Source: Avena insularis
Lineage: Eukaryota; Streptophyta; Magnoliopsida; Poales; Poaceae
NCBI GenBank assembly: GCA_023614405.1
Contig: CM042688.1
Location: forward strand, 67,194,253-67,258,252
Length of the DNA: 64,000 nucleotides
Direction of reading: 5' to 3'
Shown here: one piece after another, positions 53,929 to 64,000 of the stretch
How positions within the stretch are numbered: the stretch's first letter is position 1
Layout: the number at the start of each line of letters is the position of its first letter
The notes under the pieces: model-generated
What the model was told of the DNA's origin: nothing
The model's input: only the letters and a program-made list of their open reading frames with translations
Databases searched by the model: none
Program-made: the position numbers and the translations under genes

Positions 53929-54465
53929 GTCACCCTCCCATGGGGCGCCGGCCATGGGGGAGGGGTACCCCCTCCTCCTATAAAAGGCCCTCCTCTCACT
54001 CCTTCCACACACCTCCTCGTGAAGGATCGCTCTCCCCCTCTAGTATTATTCCCCATGGTCTCGGATTAGCAGGATACATGTTCCCAGTGGCTTTGTATGG
54101 AAAGGAGTTGCTGCTTCTGTTGCTTTGCTGGAGCGAGGGATGGAGGTTGTCGGGGTACCGGACGTGTGTGCGATCACGAATGCACCGCTGCTTTGTGGTG
54201 CTGGACTTGGTGGTGTTGGACTTGCTGGAGCTGGATCTGAAGGACGTGCTGGATCCGGACCTGCTGGACTTCATCACGATCTTGAGATCGGCAAGTGTAC
54301 GACTACATCATCCACGAGTTCCAACTCGTTAACAAAGCTTTGTTGTCTTCGAGGGTAAGTTCTCTATGGATGTATATCCACCCGTTGCTTGTATCTAGTA
54401 GATAGATCTTGGCATATAGTTCCTATTGTAGGAAATTTTTTGTTTTCTATGCTGCGAACCCAACA
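53929..54465 (+). mobile_element. 3' third of a plus-strand copia LTR (C-like)
   Basis: Matches about 14345-14824 of copia LTR C, including CTCCTCCTATAAAAGGCC (TATA at 53979-53986) and the end CTGCGAACCCAACA. An extra run of GCTGGACTT/GGTGTTGGACTT-like repeats lies at 54200-54270. It is cut on the left by G and on the right abuts minus-strand copia sequence. Confidence 0.8.
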
Positions 54466-55861
54466 TCCCGATCATCACGGCTATCAGTGCATCCTCAAAG
54501 GTAGACATTTAATAATGCCAATCACATCATCCATGTGACTCATGCTCGATCTTTCGATCTCTTGTGTTCCCAGGCCATGTTTGTACATGCTAGGCTCGCC
54601 AAATCTAACTTGTGTGTATTTGCTGTGCAACATGGCTTACACCCACTGTATGCGAACGTAGATATGTCTGACCCCCGATCATCACGGCCGGCCTCATAAC
54701 GAAGAACTTTCTTGGTGGTGCACACATAAGGGGAACACGGAACATTGGAACTTGTGCCTTGATATCCATCAAGCGCTCCGACACGATCTCCATCTTGCCC
54801 TTGGTTTGACGCCAAGTCCACGACGCTACCACCAGGTCGTCCATCAGAACAATGACTATTACTACACTACTTAGTAACAGAAAAGTAAACTACTTTACCT
54901 TCGTAACGACCAATGCCATATCACATGCCCTCCTGCAAAATAAAGTTAGACGCCTCTACTTTATCTATTGCAAGTTTTATGTGGTTGTTAGGGCTTTCAC
55001 AATAGAACCGATTCTAATCTACGAACTTTCCAACCATAACACGGATCCAGCAGTTGTCTCCACTACACCCCTTTTGGGGCCCTCCGTTGCAAATCCTATA
55101 TCAACTATCGAATGAGAGACAGACACCCGCTAGCCACTTATACGGTACATGCCGTATGTTGAGCGTGGAACCAGTCTCGCGTATGAATACGTGTAAGGTC
55201 GGTCCGGGACACTTCATCAAACAATACCGTGATATAAACAAGTACACGTTAAAGGGTAACAACTAAGGGATCAATGCCCGCACAATACTTGTGTGTACTA
55301 GCCGTACAACACTCCTACGCATAGATCGGCTCTCATACCACTGAAGGGGATCCGCAGCAGAAAACAAAAAAATTCCTATGTCGGAACCCCAAAAACTACC
55401 TAGGATCTATCTATGTAGAAATGCGGTAATGACCAATGCATAGAGAATACATACCCTTGTAGACCGTACGCGGTTAACGTTCCAAGGGGAACGTGGTTGA
55501 TGTAGTCGTACTCGTAGCCGATCTCAAGGTCGCGAAGCTCCTCGTAGGTCACCCCTTGCTCCTTCTTCATCGTGCAGCAGCTCCGGCTCACGACATTTAA
55601 GCGCCCCAAGTGTTGTGCCTCGTGTCTTCGTACACATCTGGTGCACGATGAGACCTCCGGCTCCCCGATCCCGCCGAGAGTGCGTAAGTTGATATCCGGC
55701 TAGGAATCACTGTAGCACAACGGCGTGCTACATGTGTGCCTTGTTCGCATAGCCCAAACTTGGGGCCATGGTCACAAGGGCTAGAGAGAGAGGGAAGGAG
55801 GAAGTCAACCAAAGGACTTCTCCAAATATTAGGTGTGTCTCATCCCACCCATGGGCACCCC

Positions 55862-55871
55862 TTTATATAGG
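55862..55871 (-). promoter_or_regulatory. Putative TATA box of copia LTR K
   Basis: The minus strand reads GGCATGCCTATATAAAGGGG, a canonical plant TATA context, about 520 bases before the LTR end. Confidence 0.6.
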
Positions 55872-56285
55872 CATGCCCTCCCCATTAGGTTAGCCATGTG
55901 GGACTATTAGTAAAGGAAAAATACTAGGTATTTTTGTCCTAGCCGGTTGGGCCAAAAACAAGCCCAATAGCCAAACCAGAAAATAGCAAATAAATGGAAA
56001 AAGGGGCAGCCAGTCGGGTGGGCTTGGAGAAACACCGGCGGCCTAGCTCGCCGTGAGGCAGAGCCAGCCCCGGGTGGGCCTTAGCGCCCTGGCGGCCTGG
56101 GAGGCGGCGGCGGCTGTCGCCCGGGTGGGACGGCTGCTCCCCCGGTGGCCCAGCTCACTAGCGGCTCGCGCCAGCCTTCGAGGCAGGTGGGTGGCGGCCT
56201 AGCTCCCGTCTTGCATGGGCCGGGTCGAGGGCTAGCTCGCTCACTGCTCGCCTTAGTGGACCGCTGCCCACAGCGGCATCATCTG

Positions 56286-56334
56286 TTTTCTTTCCTTTTT
56301 CTTTTTCCTTTTTCTTTTTCCTTTTTCTTTTTCT
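56286..56334. repeat. C/T-rich minisatellite in LTR K
   Basis: Four-fold repetition of a roughly 12-base TTTCCTTTTTCT unit, a pure pyrimidine tract on the plus strand. It could form a triplex or simply reflect slippage. Confidence 0.75.
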
Positions 56335-57419
56335 GCAGCTTTATTTCTAGGCCTTTTCCCTCCAGGATTTGGCCTAATATAAAATTTGCCTTTATAAATC
56401 CTAATTTAAATATTATTTAGAATATATTAATTCATAATTAACATATACTAAATGTATATTCAAATTCCCTTTTATCCGAAAATACTTTTCCGGGTCATTA
56501 CCTTTATTCTTTGTCTGAACAGTTTCGGATCTCTCTGCGAAACAATTCCGGATTTCTCTTTCTCTACTGTGATCCCGTCTTATGAATGATCGCTCTCATC
56601 ATACCTTTAAGTGTATCCTCTCATAGCTCGGGAATGCTCCAGACATGATCCGTATCAATGATCAATAGAGGGACCAGGGATATCCATGTGACCCCTATGC
56701 ATTCCTGATGACAATGTCATTTGAACCGCTAAATGTAGCATCCAATTCCTTTTGTTTCTTGATATGACTTGTCCGAGATCCAATCATTGGTATCACATAC
56801 CTTGTTCAATCTCGTTCACAACAAGTTCTATTTTCTTGTTACCGTGATATTACATCCCCTTGACCGAGTCACATGTTGCAACATTTATGGATGTAATCTC
56901 ACCAAGCCGACCGTATGTATCTTTACCCGTCATGTGGGTGAACAAATCCCGGTCTTGCAGTCACATGTCATCTACTGTTCCTTTGAAATACGCAACGTAC
57001 ACCTTTATGGCCACCATATTACCAGATGATGGTTGATGGAGTCTAAGCAGCCTCGGGAAACAGTGAGTAATATGAGCTCACGGTCTAAGGAAAAGGAGTC
57101 TAGGTATAGTTGTTGCAACAATGAATTATATGACTCGATCGTGTTGCAATCCTTTGAGGAATGTCCATCACATCATTCTCTAATGATATGACCCCGTTGT
57201 CAATTGGCATAAATGCCCATGATCTTGAAACCTAGATCATCTTCATGACCAACGAACTAGTATGAATAGAGGCTACTAGGGACTTGGTTGTTTCATACCA
57301 CACCTATACCAATGTTTCTACTTGGCACAGTTATAGCACAATATGAAACTATTACAAACTAATTGAGATATTACAATAAAAAACTATCTATTATTTTCCT
57401 CTAGGGCATATCTCCTTTA

Positions 57420-60163
57420 GTTTTGTCACTTTGCATGATTATGGCCATTATTGCTCTCTTAGTTGGTCGCTCCTAGTCTTTTGCTAGCCTCCATAACCAA
57501 GTATGAGTTTCACTCATGCATCCAACTCCAAATAAAACCAAGTTATTCCAAAGAGTCCACCATACCTACCTATTAGCATTTGCTATTCCAAGTATATTCA
57601 TGTTTTTATCTACCTTCCTAATTAAACTTGTTATAAGAAAACTAGTGATTAAAGCTCTCACGAACTTGATGGCACACTTTACTTTTCTTGCCCCTAATAA
57701 ACATGAACCATTGTGTCATCTATGTTGTATATGCTTGCACTTATATGTTGGAGATTAGCAGAACCATGTTGTCATGGGGAACGCTTTAAACATTGCACTT
57801 GTACATTGTACCTAGTTGATATCATGCTCTTTTGTCAATGGATGTCATCAGTGTGAAATGAAAGGGGATCTTGTAAGTCCATGGAGTTATGTATGTGTGT
57901 TAGAGAAACGCCTGGGCCGCTGGTCTAATCCATGCCTAATCATGGTGGAAACCTGCAGCGTAACCATAATGAGTAATCTATGAATCATTCTTCTTATAAA
58001 AAAGAGATAGAGATTGAGAAAAAGAGAAAAAGGAAAAAAAGAGATGAGAAAAGAGGAAAGAGAGAAAAAAGCACCATTTTCCCATGGTAAATAAGAAGAT
58101 TGCTGAGATGCTTGTTGTCTGCTTGCCTTGTCATTTTGATATGGGGATTCTTCCGTATCATCGGGCAAGGGGTACCCCGTTGGCGGTTTTCTATGATACA
58201 CATGTACTTACTATGACAAGAACTTACCGGTAACTAAACTTGAGTAGCATGAGGAGCGGCCCTAGTATTCAAGGGAGATGAGATTTCCAACTTATACTTT
58301 GTCAAGCATATACTCCATGGTTTGTTCACTTTAACCTTAATCACTTCAAGGTGATTATGATAGGGGAAATAAGAGCTGAAAGCTAATAAGTACCATAATT
58401 TTTGGAAGCTCTTTATGAGACTTGAATCCCTGCTTCCTTCTATGAAGGCCTTTGTTTTACTTTTATGTTGAGTCTCCATCTTCTATCTTTATGCACCTAT
58501 TGAGAGAGCATAGTGGCCATTCTTAGTTTAATGTGCATTGTCCCAAGACTTGTTGATTGATGCATAAGTTTGATATTGCTTTTTCTTAAACTATTGTATC
58601 TAGTCACCCTTATGAACTTTGAAGGTGTCGTATGCATTTATGTTTTGCTACTCTATGAGGGACAAGCTGAATACCATTCTCATTATGTTTTATTTATGTG
58701 AAACAAACAAACGTCTTGCAAAGCATTGTTATTCATGAACCTTTTGTTTGTGCCTTTTTATGTTACAACATTATTAACAAGATGCCACAGTGCCAGCTAC
58801 CTTTTTTCTGCTATTTTTGGTTCCAGGAAAGTCAGAAAATGAATATTCTCAGAATTGGACGGGACAAAAGCTAAAGTTAATATTTCACCGAGGGGGACAT
58901 GGAGCCAGAAGACGAGATGGAGAGGAGCCAGAGGTCGGCCACACCACCTGGCCGTGCGGCCAGGCCTGACCCGCGCCAGGGGGTGGTGTGGCCGCCTAGG
59001 GCACCCCCTCGGTATCTCCTTTTGCCTATAAGATGCCTCTGATACAGAAACCCGAAGGACCCGATCAAAATTCCACGAAAGAGTCTGTAGCCACCGTCAT
59101 CTCCATCCCTAGACCGGGAGGGATCTGAAGCTCTTCCCGGCACCCTGCCAGAGGGGAGAATTTACCCTGGAGGCCTTCTTCATCACCATGCAAGCCTCCG
59201 GTGTGATGCGTGAGTAGTTCATCCCTGGACTACGGGTCCATGTAGTAGCTAGATGGTTGGTTCTTCTCCTTTGTGCTACCATGTCTAGATCTTGTGAGCT
59301 CTGTTCATGATCAAGATCATCTATTTGTAATCCTACATGTTGTGTTTGCGGGGATCCGATGGATATTGAGATGCTATTTCAGATTGATTATGGATTCTAT
59401 CATGTCTTTGTTATTTGTGATCTTGCATGCTCTCCGTTGTAAGTAGATATCTTGGTCGAGTAGATGCTAGCAACTCCAAGAGGGAGTATTTATGCTCGAT
59501 AGTGGGTTCATGCCTATAGGAATCTGCGGAAGTGACAGAAATATCTAAGGTACTAGATGTGTTTTTGCTACTAGGGAGAAAATAGCAATCTTTTGTTCAT
59601 AGAACAATCATATTGTTTACTTTACACGCAATGCTTAATGCAATTATCTGTTGCTTGCAACTTAATACTGGAAGGGGTTCAGATGATAACCTGAAGGTGG
59701 ATTATTAGTCATAGATGCAGTTGGATTACGGTCTATGCATAATGTTGTAGTGCCCAATCAAATTTCATAGGAGTCAAGATGATTAGTATATGCATGTATG
59801 CTTTCTCGATGTTTGTCAATTGCCCCGCTGTAATTTGTTCACCCAACATGTCATCTATCTTAAAGAGAATCACCACTAGTGAACTATGGACCCTGGTCCT
59901 TTCTTTTACTATCAATCTAAAATCTATTTACTATTTTCCGTTTACTTTCTGCAAGTTATTACTATCTTCCACACAATACGTTTAATCCTTTGTTTTCAGC
60001 AAAACCGGTGAGATTGACAACCTCACTTTAAGTTGGGGGCAAATTCTGTGGTTGTGTTGTGCAGGATTCAAAGTTGGAAACAACACCTTGGAGGTGTTTC
60101 CTTACTCCTAATAGTTTGATAACCTTGGTTTCATAACTGAGGAAAAACTTGCTGTTGTGCTCA
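57420..60163 (+). mobile_element. Element H: B-like element, 3' internal region and 3' LTR remnant
   Basis: 57420-58770 matches 11520-12860 of element B (non-coding 3' internal region). At about 58771 it jumps to the LTR interior (TTATTAACAAGATGCCACAG), so the polypurine tract and LTR start are deleted. 58772-60163 is LTR with hairpin 58937-58996, CTATAAG at 59026, and the rest up to CTTGCTGTTGTGCTCA, where LTR I begins. K interrupts it on the left. No ORF. Confidence 0.8.
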
Positions 60164-61157
60164 TGATACGTTGCAAACGTATCTATAATTTTTGATGTTC
60201 CATGCTTGTTTAGTATCTACTTTGCTTTGCTTTGTCAACACTTTGAGGTATTTTTATATGTTTAGTGGGACTAATCTATTAACAAGATGCCACAGTGCCA
60301 GTTGCCTGTTTTCATCTGTTTTTGGTTCCAGAAAAGGCAGAAAATCAATATTCTCGGAATTGGACGGGACAAAAGCCAAAGTGAATATTTTACCGGAAGA
60401 CACATGGAGTCCGAAGGAGAGATGAAGGGGGGCCACAGGGCGGCCACACCACCCCTTGGCGCGGGAAGACCTAAGCCGCGCCAGGGCATGGTGTGGGCCC
60501 CCTGGCCGGCCACCGACCTCGCCTCTTCACCTATAAGAAGCCTCCTGATCCAGAAACCCTAGGAAATCCAGCCTCCAGCCACGAAAAGTTCTATAGCCGC
60601 CGCCACCAAAGAGGAGATTCGGGGGACAGAAGTCTCTGTTCTGGCACCCTACTGGGACAGGGAAGTGCCCCTGGAGCCATCTTCATCGATCTCCACCACC
60701 ATCTCCATCGTCGTTGCTAATTCCCATGATGATGAGGGAGTAGTTCTTCCTCGAGGCTAAGGGTTCTACCGGTAGCTATGTGTTGATCTCTCTCTATGCA
60801 TGATCATATTGTGATCATGAGCTTTGTAATGAAGTATATCTACCTTGCTACTCAAGTGCTTTAATAGATCTCTGCTCTCCCCACATGTGTGAAAGTGACA
60901 GTGTGCACACCGTGGTGGCACTTAGGCTAGAGATTACAAATACTTGTTATGAGTTATATTTGGAGTTGGATGTCTCTATGAAATTGTGGTGTTTGTTGGA
61001 ACCATCTAGCGCTCAAGGTGACAATATGGGGTTATCTAGATGGGGAAAGTGAACTTTGAGGTGTGCTGTTATAGCCTTACCATGGATTAGAGTGTCCAAC
61101 CGGAGAGTAGTTCAGAGTAGTATCATGAAGAGAAGATATTTATATGAGAGAGTAAAA

Positions 61158-62737
61158 GTGCTGGTGCGGTGTTGATGTAGAGCTCGTTGGGAACCCCAAG
61201 AGGAAGGTATGATGAGCACAACAGCAAGTTTCCCTCAGTTATGAAACCAAGGTTTAATCGAACCCGTAGGAGCAAGGAAACACCCCAAAGATGTTGCTAG
61301 CTGAGCCTTGGCAGGGCGCACTACCGGTGCTAGTAGCAACATGGAGACCTGCACAACACAACCACAGAACTTTGTCCCCAACTTGCGATGAGGTTGTCAA
61401 TCTCACCGTGTTTTGTGGAAAACAAAGGATTAAACGTATCGAATGGAAAGAAGTAAAAGTTTGCAGAAAGTAAACACAAAGCAGTAAACAGTTTGTAGAT
61501 TGAATGTAAAGAAAAAGGACCGGGATCCATAGTTCACTAGAGGTGGCTCTCCTTGATAGATAACATGCTGGGTGAACAAATTACAGCGGGGCAATTGACA
61601 AACATCGAGAAAGCAATACATGCATATACTAATCATCTTGACTCCTTTGGAACTTGATTGGGCATTACAACATTATACATAGACCGCCATCCAACTGCAT
61701 CTATGACTAATAATCCACCTTTAGGTTATCATCCGAACCCTCCAAGATTAAGTTGCAAGCAGACTATTGCTTTTTAATTGCGTGTAAATTAAACAATACG
61801 ATTGTTCTATGAACAAAGGATTGTTATTTTCTCCTAGTAGCAACAAAGACATCTAGTACCTTAGAGATTGTCACTTCCCGATTACGAGGCATGAACCCAC
61901 TATCGAGCATAAATACTAACTCTTGAAGTTGCTAGCATCTACTTGGCCAAGATAGCTACTAACAACGGAAAGCATGCAAGATCACAAATAACAAAGACAT
62001 GATAGAATCAATAATCAATCTGAAATAGCATCTCAATATCCATCGGATCCCCGCAAACACAACATGTATGATTACAAATAGATGATCTTGATCATGAACG
62101 GAGCTCACAAGATCTAAACATGAAAGCACAAAGGAGGAGAACCAGCCATCTAGCTACTACATGGATCCGTAGTCCAAGGATGAACTACTCACGCATCACA
62201 CCAGAGGCTTGCATGGTGATGAAGAAGGCTCTGTAGGTGAAATCTCTCCCAAGGGTGCCGGGAAGAGCTTCAGATCCCTCCCGATCTAGGGACAGAGACG
62301 ACGGCGGCTACAGACTCTTTCGTGGATTTTTGATCAGGTACTTAGGGTTTTCATCCCGAGGGCATCTTATAGGCGGAAGGAGAGGCCGAGGGGGTGCCTG
62401 GACTGGACACACCACCCCCTGGCGCGGGCCAAGCCTTGCCGCGCGGCCAGGTGGTGTGGCCTCCCTCTGGCCCTTCTCCGTCTCGTATTCTGACATCTGA
62501 TGAATTCCGGAAAATAGGCACTTTGGCTTTTGTCCCGTCCAATTCCGAGAATATTCATTTTCTGACTTTCCTGGAACCAAAAACAGCAGAAAACAGGCAG
62601 TTGGCACTGTGGCTCTTGTTAATAGGTTAGTCCAAGAAATCATATGAAAAGGAGTCCAAAGTGTGGACAAAACACAAGAAAGTGGATAAAACCAAGCATG
62701 GAACATAAAAAATTATGGATACATTTGCAATGTATCA
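61158..62737 (-). mobile_element. Element J: truncated minus-strand B-type solo LTR within LTR I
   Basis: On the minus strand it begins TGATACATTGCAAATGTATC at 62737 and follows B's LTR to GTGTTGATGTAGAGC and CACCGCACC (about 61165), lacking the final roughly 40 bases. It contains the GC-rich hairpin (62405-62462). No target duplication is visible because the left junction is deleted (GTAAAA/GTGCTGG). Confidence 0.82.
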
Positions 62738-63176
62738 GTTCACTAGCGAAAGTATGATCCCCATGCCTTGTTTCTAAGCATTGAAACACCGTTTGCAACT
62801 AGATCTGTTACATGTTTGCTTGCTGCTATCTTTATTTCAGTTTTCCTTTAGTCTCAACCACACACCATCAATGCAATTTTCTGGCACCGTTACCACTTAT
62901 AATTATCCATACCACTTGTATTTCACTATCTCTTCGCCGAACTAGTGCACCTATACACCTGGCAAGTGTATTGGGTGTGTTGGGGACACAAGAGACTTCG
63001 TGTATCTTGATTGGAGGGTTGCTTGAGAGGGATACCTTTGACCACTTCCTCCCTGAGTTCGATAAGCCTTGGGTGATTCACTTAAGGGAAACTTGCTACT
63101 GTTCTACAAACCTCTGCACTTGGAGGCCCAACAACTATCTACAAGAATAGAAGTGCGTAGACATCAAGCTATTTTC

Positions 63177-63194
63177 TGGCGTCGTTGACGGGGA
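63177..63194 (+). other. Primer-binding site of element I (mutated tRNA-Asp type)
   Basis: TGGCGTCGTTGACGGGGA differs from the canonical site in B and G at two positions (C to T and C to A). Confidence 0.8.
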
Positions 63195-63300
63195 GGTAAG
63201 GTAAAAGGTACTCACATCCTCCGGTGTGAGTGCTCGAAGTTATTTCCTTTAGATTCTGCAATTTTGTCTTTTTGTTTCTTGTTTTCACTAGTTAGGCTTA

Positions 63301-64000
63301 ATGGAAAACAACAACAAAATTAGAGAGCTTTATAGTATTTATCTTGAGTTAGGACATGAAGTGTTTGAAGAGAAATTTAAAAAACCTATGGAACTTTATT
63401 TGCATGCTAATAGCAATGTTTATAGTATGAATTCTTTGGACACCATTATTTCTAATGCTATGGAAAAGTCTAAGCTTGGGGAAGCTAGTTTTTATGAAAA
63501 TGATCTTTTTAGTTCCCTAGCTTTCGAAGATAGCTATCTATTGCTTATGATGATACCAAACCTCAAATACATGATGATTACAATGATGAATATGATATTT
63601 TCAGTCCACCTACTATTGAGGAGAAAATTAATGATTACAATATGCCTCCTATATTTGATGATTATGGTGATGAGAATAATAATGATAGCTATTTCGTTGA
63701 ATTTGCTCCCACTACAATTAATAAGAATAACTATGCTTATGTGGAAAGTAATAATGATTATATGCATGTGGCTCATGATAAGAAGGTTTTATGTGATAGT
63801 TATATTGTTAATTTTATTCATGATGCTACTGAAAGTTATTATGAGAGAGGGAGACATGGTTTTATGCATCTCAATAATATTAAGTTTCCCCTCTTTATGT
63901 TGAAAGTCTTGAACTTGCACTTGTTTTGCTTTACTATGTGTGTTGCTTTGTGCTTTCATGACTTGTTTCTTTACAAGATTCCTATGCATAGGAAGTGGTT
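63301..64000 (+). pseudogene. ORF of element I, frameshifted, continuing beyond the window
   Basis: MENNNKIRELYSIYLELGHE at 63301 starts a frame that makes sense for about 80 residues (to FSSLAFEDS, near 63535). After that the annotated frame turns into low-complexity Met/Ile sequence. A different frame from about 63600 carries NDSYFVEFAPTTINKN and then the module CDSYIVNFIHDATESYYERG, LNNIKFPLFMLKV, YKIPMHRKW up to the last base. An indel therefore lies between about 63535 and 63600. The C-terminal module is the one at the end of G's ORF (about 51170-50935, minus strand). The N-terminus is unrelated in sequence to G's Gag. Function unknown. Confidence 0.65.

Larger units (their letters stand above)
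54466..57419 (-). mobile_element. Element K: minus-strand copia 5' LTR and 5' internal piece
   Basis: On the minus strand the LTR runs from about 57419 (AAAGGAGATATGCCCTAGAGG) to 55342 (GATCCCCTTCA), about 2.08 kb. The primer site TGGTATGAGAGCCGATC (55340-55324) and 0.86 kb of untranslated internal sequence follow, ending at 54466. A minus-strand TATA box (complement of TTTATATAGG, 55862-55871) lies in a GC-rich promoter region. It is a relative of C's family with a diverged LTR. The rest of the element is missing. A C/T-rich minisatellite is present at 56286-56334. Confidence 0.78.
60164..64000 (+). mobile_element. Element I: Athila-lineage non-autonomous element, runs off the right edge
   Basis: The LTR starts TGATACGTTGCAAACGTATC at 60164 and ends GTAGACATCA at 63166, with solo LTR J inserted at 61158-62737, so about 1.42 kb net. 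Primer site at 63177. An ORF starts at 63301. I sits inside H's 3' LTR. Only the first 0.8 kb of the internal region is visible. Confidence 0.82.

Noticed and set aside
1..64000. Host genes, tRNA/rRNA genes, CRISPR arrays, bacterial-type operons
   Set aside because: None found; all recognisable coding sequence belongs to retrotransposons. tRNA-like words are primer-binding sites only.

Overview
The window is a solid block of nested transposable elements from a large, repeat-rich plant genome. I found no convincing host gene, tRNA, rRNA or CRISPR array. The BARE/Angela-type copia LTRs, the Sabrina/Athila-type gypsy LTRs (TGATAC start, tRNA-Asp-type primer site) and a Tat-lineage element with a grass-type antisense gene all point to a Pooideae grass (wheat, barley, oat or ryegrass relatives). 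The species cannot be fixed from the sequence alone.

Left half (1-36508): a four-level nest. A chromovirus-type, apparently non-autonomous element A has a 5' LTR of about 6.65 kb (from its 5th base, window base 1) that carries a 670-bp hAT-type MITE with a perfect 8-bp target duplication. A is split at 7571/34859 by element B, a Sabrina-like, Athila-lineage non-autonomous element. B's 3' LTR is split by copia element C (13174-33620). C is split by Tat-lineage gypsy element D (19422-32434, minus strand), which has perfect CTAGG target duplications. D holds decayed gag-protease-RT-RNase H-archaeal-type RNase H-integrase on the minus strand and, on the plus strand between pol and the 3' LTR, a six-exon antisense gene plus a second antisense gene fragment.

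Middle (36509-50174): a minus-strand Sabrina-like LTR (E), an unassigned 0.9-kb stretch, and chromovirus F (about 38.4-49.67 kb, plus strand). F has an extra coiled-coil ORF ahead of gag, then gag, protease, RT, RNase H, integrase and a chromodomain. It is broken by a handful of stops, nearly all explicable as C-to-T changes, and one frameshift. F's two LTRs share only a central 1.56 kb. F cuts a minus-strand LTR fragment (L).

Right (50175-64000): minus-strand non-autonomous element G (one gag-like ORF, primer site, 5' LTR), head-to-head pieces of two copia elements, then the 3' part of a second B-like element (H). H's LTR is interrupted by element I, whose own LTR contains a truncated antisense solo LTR (J). 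I runs off the right edge with an ORF whose C-terminal module is shared with G.

The coding parts act, or acted, only in retrotransposition: Gag particles, protease, reverse transcription, integration, and heterochromatin targeting by the chromodomain. The less understood parts are D's antisense spliced gene, F's pre-gag ORF, the hydrophobic module shared by G and I, and a GC-rich hairpin that precedes the TATA-like box in seven LTRs of this window.
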